A stretch of DNA of 64,000 nucleotides from Berberis thunbergii (Eukaryota > Streptophyta > Magnoliopsida > Ranunculales > Berberidaceae), in contig QNQO01006964.1 of assembly GCA_003290165.1 (NCBI GenBank), positions 88,652 to 152,651 on the forward strand. Reading direction: 5' to 3'. The position numbers and the translations under genes were made by a program. The notes beneath the pieces were generated by a model. That model was not told the DNA's origin. It worked only from the letters and a program-made list of their open reading frames with translations, and searched no databases. Of the stretch, positions 37,401 through 43,437 are shown piece by piece (positions within the stretch are counted from its first letter, which is position 1; every line of letters starts with the position of its first letter).

Positions 37401-38182
37401 TGAAGCAACAGAAGAGAAAAGATATTTTACCTTTGAGATTTAAAATCCTTCATGATTTCAAGGAATGCTTCGTACGTCTCCCTATTATCCTGAAATATGT
37501 CTTTTACCGCCTTGAGGTAGGCTAGGGCATCATTTGTGGTCAGTTTCTGTCCCATTTCACCTCCATTAACTTGGGGCTGCCTGGAGCTTCAAAACCACAT
37601 AATAGTTATTGTTTTCTTTTCTGTCTTACAAAAATAAATAAATGCAGTAGATCAAAACCCAGTCCAATTTTGGAATTAGAAATAAACAAAAAAAAATCAA
37701 CTTTTCCATGATGAGATGAAAAAATGTTTCAAAACAAACTACAAGAAAGCGCAATTGAATAATTGAAGTACATACAAAAGAATATCTCTACAGCAGTTCC
37801 TGGAATGCAATCTACACTATATAAAAGACTATTTCAACAATCCCTTATACTTTCATCTAGACACTTTTCAGATTAGGAAGAAACCCAATGTGAATGAAAA
37901 CTTATTAATCAAGATAATCACTGCGAATTACCGATAATCACAAAATCAGAATAACAAAAAAGGAAACCCTTTGGAGAGGAGCAAAACCTCATCAAAAGGG
38001 GAAATGATTAACAAAGAGTGCTCAATTCAATCTCATTGTAGTCAACCAACCAAAAAAGGGTAAAATTGCAGACAGATAGATAGGTAGATGGAGATAGAGA
38101 CTTACTTTTCCCCTCTGGGAGAAACAACAAGAGGTCTCTTGGGATGAGAACCCATGTATGTATCCTCTCTAAGCCTCTTCAT
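2467..38182 (-). CDS. SNL: Paired amphipathic helix protein SIN3-like (SNL), 22 coding exons
   Basis: Scaffold of the histone-deacetylase co-repressor complex in the nucleus. PAH domains bind transcription-factor peptides and the central region binds the deacetylase. Coding exons (minus strand): 38182-38106, 37586-37431, 37326-37143, 37059-36961, 36809-36633, 36523-36175, 36026-35890, 31894-31819, 31504-31293, 31195-31041, 11762-11635, 11536-11282, 6757-6419, 6338-6175, 6026-5935, 4815-4183, 4109-4018, 3929-3791, 3685-3533, 3428-3280, 3155-3044, 2616-2467. Total 4028 nt, about 1342 aa, normal for plant SNLs. Start [12 protein letters not shown] and end [10 protein letters not shown] match the family. 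All junction phases agree except exon 13 to 14. The intron after exon 6 appears to use a GC donor. Intron 10 is 19.3 kb. Whether the gene makes a full-length product depends on the exon 13/14 break. Confidence 0.88.
5001..5105. repeat. 7-bp minisatellite (GGGAAAC), 15 units, in SNL intron 15
   Basis: Exactly 105 bp that divide into 15 units of 7 bp. Left units are GGGAAAC or AGGAAAC; right units drift to ATGAAAC, ATTAAAC and GTGAAAT. The AAAC core is nearly invariant. It lies within the intron between exons 15 and 16. Confidence 0.9.
5935..6757 (-). CDS. SNL: SNL exons 13-15: Sin3a C-terminal start and variable linker
   Basis: Exon 13 (6757-6419) codes [20 protein letters not shown] and [20 protein letters not shown], family-typical. 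Exon 14 (6338-6175) codes a variable segment with [16 protein letters not shown], comparable to the NGDT region of other SNLs. Exon 15 (6026-5935) codes [20 protein letters not shown]. Exon 13 leaves phase 1, yet exon 14 is only open when entered in phase 2; in phase 1 it meets TAA after four codons. The 80-bp intron between them leaves no room for another exon. Other SNLs carry roughly 35 more residues here, so an exon may have been lost. Confidence 0.75.
6758..11281. other. SNL intron 12, 4.5 kb
   Basis: Non-coding. Holds a C-run followed by a T-run near 8142-8162, a 53-bp tandem duplication at 8754-8860 (unit containing AAGACTTCAGCTTTATCTAA), a GC-richer patch at 7350-7445 of unknown nature, and a candidate terminal-repeat element at 9349-10210. 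No gene was recognised on either strand. Confidence 0.6.
9349..10210. mobile_element. Candidate non-autonomous DNA transposon with ACTTATAAGTG motifs
   Basis: Starts CAGGGCATGTTTGTTTG, a common form of hAT-like end, and carries repeated ACTTATAAGTG and CACTTGTAAG motifs near both ends, including the palindrome ACAAGTGG-TTG-CCACTTGT at about 9391-9410. The right end has related TTGTTTGATTACT on the opposite strand. No target duplication could be fixed, so both borders are approximate. Confidence 0.35.
11282..11762 (-). CDS. SNL: SNL exons 11-12: end of HDAC-interacting region
   Basis: Exon 11 starts [21 protein letters not shown] directly after the split codon left by exon 10, proving that the gene crosses the 19.3-kb repeat-filled intron. 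Exon 12 holds [20 protein letters not shown] and [18 protein letters not shown], both strongly conserved in plant SNL proteins. Exon boundaries are clean (AG at 11763-11764 side, GTAAAT and GTAAGT donors). Confidence 0.9.
12940..13480. mobile_element. Non-autonomous TIR element, 541 bp, in SNL intron 10
   Basis: Perfect 13-bp inverted repeats, TGCAGTTAAAACA at 12958-12970 and its complement at 13465-13477. Near them on both sides are ATAACGG and TTATAACG motifs. A 7-bp direct repeat CTCATGA flanks it (12933-12939 and 13481-13487), a possible trimmed target duplication. The middle has a short internal repeat (GAGGTCTAGTTCTCTGTC). No transposase frame. Superfamily not settled. Confidence 0.5.
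13837..14070 (+). repeat. Left LTR of the old element
   Basis: Shares long blocks with the right copy, for example CTTATAAATAAGGCATA, GGTGATTGATTGAATG and TTTATCGTAGTTCTAGTTT, with many substitutions and small indels between them. Start is either TGATG (13837) or TGTGGG (13844); the end is near ATCATCA. Confidence 0.65.
14894..15267 (+). pseudogene. gag relic of the old element, left part
   Basis: An open stretch codes [19 protein letters not shown] and ends [11 protein letters not shown], matching the Retrotrans_gag pattern (target-like KLDxPxFDG, LxGxAxxWW), then a stop at TAA (15096-15098), then further gag-like sequence up to the insertion point at 15267. It is broken by stops and cannot be functional. 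Confidence 0.55.
15263..15267. repeat. Target site duplication GCCAC, left copy
   Basis: Immediately left of the TG that opens the first LTR. The identical pentamer follows the CA that closes the third LTR at 28729-28733. Five bases is the normal integrase spacing for gypsy elements. Confidence 0.9.
15555..15563 (+). promoter_or_regulatory. TATA box of the array LTRs
   Basis: CTATAAAAT, repeated at the same place in LTR 2 and LTR 3. It lies just before the GC-rich leader, so transcription would start near 15590. The middle LTR supplies a second full promoter inside the array. Confidence 0.6.
15900..16075 (+). other. Pair of identical-stem hairpins in the LTR leader
   Basis: Two perfect 10-bp stems with 5-base loops: AAACAGGGAG-CGCAC-CTCCCTGTTT at 15900-15924 and the same stem with loop AGCAC at 16051-16075. 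Both recur unchanged in LTR 2 (21704-21728, 21855-21879) and LTR 3 (27507-27531, 27658-27682). They lie in the predicted transcribed leader; a role in packaging, dimerisation or translation is only a guess. Confidence 0.7.
17126..17143 (+). other. Primer-binding site, tRNA-Asp type, unit 1
   Basis: TGGCGCCGTTGCCGGGGA, five bases after the end of LTR 1. This matches the tRNA-Asp primer site known from Athila-type and other plant gypsy elements. Confidence 0.85.
17336..18814 (+). CDS. gag: Athila-type gag, unit 1 (truncated at both ends)
   Basis: Open frame of 492 codons. Residues 1-110 match Retrotrans_gag ([42 protein letters not shown]). A CCHC zinc knuckle, [14 protein letters not shown], lies near residues 179-192. 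A Pro/Gln-rich stretch follows, then [12 protein letters not shown] and [16 protein letters not shown], the segment that precedes protease in Athila elements; no protease, reverse transcriptase or integrase follows. No ATG opens the frame: it emerges from an A-rich run, and the first in-frame ATG is at codon 14. The usual N-terminal gag part is missing, so this is a deletion derivative that must borrow pol from elsewhere. Confidence 0.85.
   Translation: MSWTRDHLGLWEEMTQAFFNRYFPHHKTNSLKRQISTFTQKNSETLYQVWERFKDLLNTCPHHGYESWRVVSYFYEGLTSRERQFVEMMCNGEFLQKDPDEAIEYLNDLAEKAHTWTGPNATESTDRTRPAGVYQLREEDSLRAQLDKVTRELEALKTKDGKLAHTVARVELQDACFICGGVEHFAQDCPTLTEMRGVYEEQCNTLGMYKTPYSLFSNTYNSGWRDHPNFGWRSEADQPTHPQAQPPRSYPAPPYNAQSNTGSLSDTLHAFIEAQGKTNHKIEVALTQLAEENKEIRSQITRLASSLTVQAQDQFQSQPQPNSKGQLMAQTSTSDSQNVIEINAITTQSGKTLDVSSSSTTISTSPCANESIPEDEPNKNIPVSIPFPQALRPTGKKSKMYGEILEHLNQIKINSPLPHVFKQVPTYARVIKDLCTIKKKHQVVAIFEWIDPQLFRLLVYDSFTLLTNLYHRLGCEVRVPYVLPRHFTVYLS
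18815..21071 (+). other. Non-coding 3' part of internal region 1, with polypurine tract
   Basis: Starts with the block AAGCGCTCCTAGGAGGCAGCC, a form of the AAGCGCT..GGGAGGCAACC motif found after the coding part of Athila and Tat elements. Holds a first PPT-like GTTTAGGTTTGGGGGTGTGG near 19194-19213, A-runs near 19389-19418 and 20093-20113, and the true polypurine tract GGTTTGGGGGTA ending at 21070. No pol or env frame. Confidence 0.75.
21072..22923 (+). repeat. LTR 2 (middle) of the array (1852 bp)
   Basis: Same structure, TATA at 21361-21368. It differs from both outer LTRs by substitutions at about 21395, 21989, 22167, 22169, 22240 and 22516, plus single-base deletions near 21499 and 22811. 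The outer LTRs agree with each other at all of these positions. Confidence 0.9.
22929..22946 (+). other. Primer-binding site, tRNA-Asp type, unit 2
   Basis: The same 18 bases, again five bases past the end of LTR 2. LTR 3 is not followed by one, so the array ends with an LTR as a complete element should. Confidence 0.85.
23135..24613 (+). CDS. gag: Athila-type gag, unit 2 (same protein as unit 1)
   Basis: Codes the same 492 residues as 17336-18814, including the CCHC knuckle, with no substitution seen. Same truncation at both ends. The preceding A/T run differs only in length. That both gag frames are intact fits a young array. Confidence 0.85.
   Translation: MSWTRDHLGLWEEMTQAFFNRYFPHHKTNSLKRQISTFTQKNSETLYQVWERFKDLLNTCPHHGYESWRVVSYFYEGLTSRERQFVEMMCNGEFLQKDPDEAIEYLNDLAEKAHTWTGPNATESTDRTRPAGVYQLREEDSLRAQLDKVTRELEALKTKDGKLAHTVARVELQDACFICGGVEHFAQDCPTLTEMRGVYEEQCNTLGMYKTPYSLFSNTYNSGWRDHPNFGWRSEADQPTHPQAQPPRSYPAPPYNAQSNTGSLSDTLHAFIEAQGKTNHKIEVALTQLAEENKEIRSQITRLASSLTVQAQDQFQSQPQPNSKGQLMAQTSTSDSQNVIEINAITTQSGKTLDVSSSSTTISTSPCANESIPEDEPNKNIPVSIPFPQALRPTGKKSKMYGEILEHLNQIKINSPLPHVFKQVPTYARVIKDLCTIKKKHQVVAIFEWIDPQLFRLLVYDSFTLLTNLYHRLGCEVRVPYVLPRHFTVYLS
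24614..26872 (+). other. Non-coding 3' part of internal region 2, with polypurine tract
   Basis: Copy of 18815-21071. Only homopolymer-length differences were seen (for example the A-run near 25200 and a T-run near 25021). Ends with the same GGTTTGGGGGTA tract before LTR 3. Confidence 0.75.
26873..28728 (+). repeat. LTR 3 of the array (1856 bp)
   Basis: TATA at 27172-27180. No base substitutions seen against LTR 1. It ends GTAATCA directly before the GCCAC duplication, where the other two LTRs are followed by AATTT and a primer-binding site. Confidence 0.9.
28729..28733. repeat. Target site duplication GCCAC, right copy
   Basis: Partner of 15263-15267. With one copy removed, the flanking gag relic reads on across the junction, which supports a single insertion of the whole 13.5-kb array. 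Confidence 0.9.
28734..28940 (+). pseudogene. gag relic of the old element, right part
   Basis: Directly past the array, the sequence resumes a gag-like reading ([20 protein letters not shown] then [12 protein letters not shown]), the usual later part of a Ty3/gypsy gag. Together with the left part it shows that the array inserted inside this gag relic. A frameshift lies between about 28800 and 28815. Confidence 0.5.
29053..29302 (+). repeat. Right LTR of the old element
   Basis: Pairs with 13837-14070. Preceded by the purine-rich AAAGGGAAG at 29042-29050, the expected polypurine tract. Ends near CTCATTA, where the left LTR has ATCATCA. Start and end are uncertain by several bases. Confidence 0.6.
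29303..31040. other. Right end of SNL intron 10, no gene seen
   Basis: About 1.7 kb between the old LTR element and exon 10. A minus-strand open stretch at about 29388-29630 has no recognisable domain. Two A-runs near 30650-30670. Nothing else identified. Confidence 0.5.
31041..31894 (-). CDS. SNL: SNL exons 8-10: end of PAH3 and HDAC-interacting region
   Basis: Exon 8 (25 codons) ends PAH3 with [19 protein letters not shown]. Exon 9 holds a short charged linker then [20 protein letters not shown], the hallmark start of the Sin3 HDAC-interacting region. Exon 10 continues it ([19 protein letters not shown], then [11 protein letters not shown]). Splice sites are ordinary GT-AG and all phases match. 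Exon 10 ends in phase 2 and is completed by exon 11 more than 19 kb away, across the nested retrotransposons. Confidence 0.88.
32477..32701 (-). pseudogene. Possible LINE L1 C-terminal fragment
   Basis: An open stretch of 74 codons with [20 protein letters not shown], resembling the WxxWxxRN region after reverse transcriptase in plant L1 elements. No start, no other domain. It lies in SNL intron 7 just left of the RTE LINE. Weak; could be coincidental. Confidence 0.25.
32762..34614 (+). mobile_element. RTE-type LINE, 5'-truncated, in SNL intron 7
   Basis: Flanked by a perfect 13-bp direct repeat AGTCACACTTGAA at 32749-32761 and 34615-34627. Ends in TGATGATGATGATG, a short tandem tail typical of RTE elements rather than poly-A. 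Holds reverse transcriptase but no endonuclease, so the 5' half is lost. Orientation is opposite to the SNL gene. Confidence 0.88.
32807..34603 (+). pseudogene. RTE LINE reverse transcriptase, disabled by in-frame stops
   Basis: A single frame runs from about 32762 to 34603 with stops at 32795-32797 (TAG), 33197-33199 (TGA) and 34091-34093 (TGA). RT motifs in order: [56 protein letters not shown], and FTDDIVL, where the family has FADD. The C-terminal part ([23 protein letters not shown]) is RTE-typical. Both TGA stops fall where the family usually has Trp. Non-functional copy. Confidence 0.85.
34628..35889. other. Rest of SNL intron 7, low-complexity AT-rich
   Basis: A C-run near 34760-34772 and an A/T-rich simple stretch (AAATAAAT-like) near 35485-35540. 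No coding segment or transposon recognised. Confidence 0.5.
35890..38182 (-). CDS. SNL: SNL exons 1-7: N-terminus, PAH1, PAH2, start of PAH3
   Basis: Exon 1 codes the conserved start and a basic KRP stretch. Exons 2-3 give PAH1 (about residues 40-115: [17 protein letters not shown] onward, then [19 protein letters not shown]). Exons 3-5 give PAH2 (about 125-195: [35 protein letters not shown]). Exon 6 is a Lys/Glu-rich charged linker (about 232-347) ending [10 protein letters not shown]. Exon 7 begins PAH3 ([13 protein letters not shown]). Exon 6 to 7 only keeps frame with a GCAAGT donor at 36169-36174 (minus); the nearby GTGTTA donor would put exon 7 out of frame and meet a stop. Confidence 0.88.
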
Positions 38183-38456
38183 GACTAAAAACAAACACTT
38201 GTGTCGCTCTAAAACCAATCAAAAACCCGAAAATGGTAACTTGTGAGTTTCATGGAAGTCAATTTCCGATAATAACCAGAAAGACAGAACAAGTGAACAG
38301 ATCTAACCAGTTAGAATTTCACCTCTTGCATACAATCAGATCAACAATGAGTTCAAACACCGAATCCTGCAAAACTGAATTAGTTGAAAAACACATAATG
38401 AGATAACCGATAACACAAATTCGAACGAGTTAGTCGACGAGAAGAAGAATCGGTAC

Positions 38457-38640
38457 CTCAAAAGAGGGTGAATTGTGGAGCGATCGCTGATGAATTGAAG
38501 CGAGAGAGTGAAGAGATGAAGTGACAAACAGAGGTTTGGTTAATGGAGTTGTTAATCGTGTTGTATGTATTACGGAGAGAGCGAGAGAGTTGAATTTGCA
38601 GTGAAAACACTTTGATTTTTAGGAGAGGAGATTATAAACA
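38457..38640 (-). promoter_or_regulatory. SNL core promoter and 5' UTR exon (predicted)
   Basis: On the minus strand a TATA-like TTTATAAT lies at 38638-38631. Downstream is a CT/GA-rich leader ending at a donor GAG|GTACCG (38457/38456). The next acceptor, TTTTAG, precedes 38208, 26 bp before the ATG at 38182. This gives a non-coding first exon and a 5' UTR intron, common in plant regulatory genes. The transcription start is inferred, not seen. Confidence 0.45.
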
Positions 38641-38786
38641 AAGAGAAGAGGGTGCGAAAACAAAAACAAGAGTTTTTTGTTGGACTTCCGGTCACCGCCT
38701 TTTTACAAACAGTGTATAGAACGGTGACCGGCTATCAACTTGTTTAATCCCTCCTACCACCATACGTATTTTACACAGGGCAGCGC

Positions 38787-39540
38787 GTTTTTGACACTAT
38801 CAGTTTTGCTCAAGGACACCACTATTATATTTTTCCTAAATACACCCTCTTTCACTATTGTTCCTTTTTTCTTCCTCTTTTCTTCTTCTCTTCTCTCTCT
38901 CAAGAACAACAAACACCACCGCCGCACTGCCACACCACTCTTCTTGACGTCGGGTCGTACCACCATGTCACAACATTTCTTCTATTTTTTTTTCTCCTTT
39001 GTTGTTGCTCTTCTTCTTTTTCTCCTTTCTTCATCTTCTTTTTTTCTTCTCTTCTCTTCTTCTCCATCGATGGCGGCACCACCCCGCTCCTACCTTATTT
39101 TTATCTTCCTCTCCTTTTCTTTTCTTCTATTTTCCTCAATTTGGTTTTTTTTTCTTCGTGCAAGTTCTTGCAAATGGGGAACATGCACAAATATGCTCGA
39201 GGGTTGAAAAGAAAAAATACATAAAAGATAAAGAACAAGGAAGCGGGGGAACATAGAGAACATTAAGAGATGAGAATAAGAAGAATAGAGGACAAAAAAA
39301 GAAGATCAACAGAGAATGAGAAAAGGGACATCCGAGCGGGCCGTCGGTGGCAGGCCAAAGCAGTGTGGTGGTGGTGGTGGAGTGAAACAGTTGAGCGGGT
39401 GTTGTTCCCTGAAAGAGAAAAAATGAGAATAAAGGCGGTGGTGGATTTTTATTTTTTTTTATTGGTGGCCTTTTTCATCAGGTGGTGGTGTGCTTTCGAA
39501 ATTAGGGGGTGGTGGTGTCTTTCAGCGATTGGTGTCAAAA
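38787..39540. mobile_element. Candidate TIR element beside the SNL promoter
   Basis: The left end (TTTTTGACAC...GGACACCAC) and right end (GTGGTGTCTTTCAGCGATTGGTGTCAAAA, 39511-39540) are imperfect inverted repeats of about 30 bp. The middle is strongly CT-rich on one strand then GA-rich, with no transposase. A related end is seen near 48290-48345. No target duplication found. About 150 bp upstream of the predicted SNL TATA. Confidence 0.35.
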
Positions 39541-41307
39541 GTCGTTGCCTTTATACAAACATCTTCCATTAATTTTCTATTTTTCAATTGTTTAGTTTTT
39601 TTTTTATATTAGGATTAGCAAAATTTAATCTTTAAGAGGTTTTTTTTTTTACTAGAATACAAAGTATTAGAGAAAATGAACTAATACAAGTTCTAAATGT
39701 ACTAGCTTTTATATCTCGCGCTTAGGGTTACAAGTTGGAATAGAAAATTTGATTCCAAACTAAATTTTTTAGAAAAGTAGGACTTCCAAAAAAGGAAAAT
39801 CTCGGATATTTCCGAAATATTTGGTTGGAATTCGAAATGAATCTCGATTCCAAATTTTTGTAATGAAAACGAAATGCCTATTTCCGATTCATTTTGTCCA
39901 AAATCAACCATATGTTTAATACTAGGGTCATTGGTAGTTTAGGAACAATCAATTGTTATAACACCGGAGGATCCACTTCATTTTTTTTAAATTTAATTTA
40001 ATAAAACTACCAACAAAGTGTCAAACTATTGCATGAAATGACGTGAAGAGAAATGATGTTGATGTAAATAAATAAATATTTTAGTTTATAAAAAAGGATT
40101 GAACATGTAATAATTATATTAGACTCTGTGTAATTTGGTAATAAATGAAAAAAAAAAAAAAAAAATGGGATGGGAGTGCAAATATCGGTGCACAAATTTA
40201 TAGTTAGGATTGACCAAATATTGGATCAAGAGATCATAGTGGTCCATCAAAGTTATAAATAAGAACATTATGTTCACCTTAGGATTTGTGATCTGCCTTT
40301 GCTCCTACTCGTCTCTTCCTTCCCAACATTCAATTTGTTTTCCTTATCTATTTTCTTAAATCTCAGTTGCTCATGGATTTAATGCTGCCCGGTCGTCGGG
40401 TCGATCAATACTACACCGTGTTTTCTTTATATATCTACAGTCCTCACATAAACCTCATAACACATGTATCTATAGGGCCATCAATTTTCTACATTATTTA
40501 GGAAATATTGTTTTTAAATACCCTACATAAAACATGAGTTGTATACCTTTATCCTCTATCATACATCGATACATTATGGAAGAAATTTTGAAATATCATA
40601 TCCAATACATAATTATAGTTGTAAACAAAATTAAACACCCTATTCAGTAAATGAGTCATAACAAATAAATTAAACACCTAGATAAAGTAATGAGACAAAA
40701 TATATATATATATATAAACAAACTAATTGCTTCTACAAATACGTATAAACAAACTAATTGTTTCTACTCAGAAAGTTGAAAATCACATACTTAAATTATG
40801 AAATGCAATCTTTGTAATAAAAAAAAAGTGAAAATTTTCGACACTTTTGCTCAAAGGTTATTTGACTTATTCAACAAACACAATAATAATGTGGCTCATA
40901 ATAACATGCTTGTGTAAGTTTATTTGTTGGTTGTAAAACCATTTAGAATATTTCATAACATCAAACTAAATTCAAATGAATCTGAAAATATTTATTTGCT
41001 CGTTAAGCCATATAATAATGTTATAAATGACTTTCAATATTATGAAAATGTCATTTGAGCTTATGACGAGTAGTTAGCAATTTCATTAGTCAATTTCAGT
41101 AATTAGATATTTCAATTTTAAGTTTGTGGAAAAACAATATCTTGTTGTATTTGCTAAAATCAAAACACAAGTCATACATGCTGCAGTAACATATATAAAA
41201 AAAATCATGATATCACAAATTGTTGGATATTCCCTTGACTCACCCTAATAACACCACAAAATACATGATGGGAATCCACATTCATTATCATCGTCGTTTA
41301 TTCACTT
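39541..41307. other. Intergenic AT-rich DNA, no gene seen
   Basis: No open frame with family features and no terminal repeats. Contains a TA-run near 40701-40717. Confidence 0.5.
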
Positions 41308-42560
41308 AGACAATATAATGACAATTATACAAATTTGTACAGTGCAACAGTTTATTCATGAACATCGTCAACCTTATTAGAAAAACTAGTGGCCAATCTC
41401 AGTGGCGGACCCAAGACTTTAGTCAGGGGGTGAAATGGCAAAAATTATTAGGTTATAATAGTAGTTATCAAGGGCGGAGCAAAAAAAAAATTCCTACCCG
41501 AGCTAGTAACTAATAAAAAATACATTATATATACCAAATTGAATCCATTGTAATCCAATTTTAAGCCAAAATAAGGTTACAATATAACCTTAGCAATGAC
41601 AAATGAGTGCAATAACAAAAATATATATTTAAAATCACAAAATAATTATGATAAGTATCTAGTTGAAGCTTAAAAAATCTGAAATTTGTCGAATATAATA
41701 AGATCCTAATACAATTTCATAGAAAAAAATGGTTTATGTGAGCCTCAAATTTTGTATGAGTTGACTAATGGTATATATTTTCATTGAATTATATAGTTAT
41801 TGTTTTAGATATTAATTGCAAATATTTTTTTAGAGGTTTTACACCACTTGTGAACAAATATTTAATTTTTTATGTTTGCAATTACATATAAAACTGCATT
41901 GAAAACAAAAATACAGGGGTAGGTCACAATGACAGAAATAATAATTGTCAATAGTCATAAAAAATCACGCTATAAGAGCACCGAAAATAAGTTTTTATAT
42001 AACTAAATAATTTTTTTAACGTTTGCAATTACTAATAAAATTGCATTGATTAAAAAAAAAGTCAGGCGAGTTCCAAGAGTATCAAATTCGGGTCGTTTAC
42101 TACAAATATTAAACTTCCAACCACTACACCAACAAATACATGTTGAAATAATTGGATCAACACTTATTGTATTATACATTATATAATTGATTTTTTTGTA
42201 AAGCTGAGTATTTATTAAAAATATTTTGAAAGTTGAGGGAGGCACTGCCATCCCTCGCCCCTGGCCAATCTAGAGAATCGAGTTCATGGGATTCTTAGAA
42301 TTGAGATTCTAAAATTGGATTCACAAATTCGGGGTGCTTTGATTTAGGTTTGATTTTTATTGACCACTAATTTGTAGACATTATAATGTCAATTGCAAGA
42401 ACTTACGTAGTGAAATAATTTCTTTATGAACATTGTCAACCTTATTAAAAAAACTGGGGCCAATATAGAGAATCATATCCATGGATCTTAGAGTTGAGAT
42501 TTTAGAATTAGATTCGAATTTTCGGGCTGATTGATTTAGGTTGGGTTTTAATGACCTCTA
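41308..42560. repeat. 196-bp tandem duplication, first unit split by a hAT element
   Basis: Unit A (41308-41399 continued at 42272-42370) and unit B (about 42371-42560) share TATAATG, GAACATYGTCAACCTTATTA, CTTAGARTTGAGAT and TTGATTTAGGTT. Unit A is interrupted by the hAT insertion; unit B has a single GCCAATAT at the matching place, an internal empty-site record. Confidence 0.7.
41400..42263. mobile_element. Non-autonomous hAT element, 864 bp
   Basis: 8-bp target duplication GCCAATCT at 41392-41399 and 42264-42271. Ends are CAGTGGCGGACCC and, on the opposite strand, CAGGGGCGAGGGATGG, a short degenerate inverted repeat of hAT type. No transposase. The uninterrupted sister repeat at about 42455-42475 shows the pre-insertion state. 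Confidence 0.8.
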
Positions 42561-43437
42561 AATTATTTAACACTAAGTAGTTGGAGTGGGTTGGGGTGTT
42601 TCATTCAGGTTCTTACAGGTTTTTTAATTTAATTTGTGTTCATCATTATCTATGTTCCTAAACCAATTAACTATTTACATTTTGGTTTTAGAAGAATTGG
42701 CATTGCTTAATTTTTTTTGTTGAAGAATGTTGAGTTAGCGCGTTCTCATCAACGTATTAAAAATTAGTCTGAGTACCATGAAAGAAATAAAATTGCAAGT
42801 ATACATGATGATGCATCATGTATTATTTTTTATAGGTAAGGGTAGCTTATACTAATTCACCATAATTTAAAAAACGAAATACATTTTGGATGTAAATTGA
42901 ATTTTATGTAAGTTGTACATATCTAAATCTCAACCAATATGTAATTTCAATAGTTAAAAACTATTGATGGAGACTAATATGGGGAGAAATCTTGAGTTGT
43001 TTTTAGTTTAAAATGTTTGTAGGTTGACCTATTTTGAGTTATTTCGTTTTGGCCATTTACAATTAAAAATTGGGCTGGCTTGCCTCAAAATATATAATGG
43101 CTCAATAAGACCAACCTTACTATTTATTAAGACCCCTTCATGAACACAAAAAATATCCTAACCTAGCATTAAACACTAAAACAAGAACTCGAAAAGTAAA
43201 TATAATTACAACTTGGAACAAATCATGGATATCACAAGTCATGACACTGACTGTATACAACATTTGAACTTGTCCTATTGATAAGAAACTTAATAATAAA
43301 AAAAAATTCAAGTATTTCACATAAACTGTACAGTTGTCAAATTTTGGCTCTGCACAAAAATGGGTAGTTGCTTAACCAAAATGTTAAGTAGTGATTATTT
43401 CTAACAATTAATCAAATATATAAACGTTGCATATGAT

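Noticed and set aside
38787..39540. Protein-coding gene in the CT-rich block (Phe/Leu/Ser-rich 155-codon frame)
   Set aside because: The frame is a by-product of a TTC/TTT run and is bounded by inverted repeats; no signal, domain or splice context supports it.
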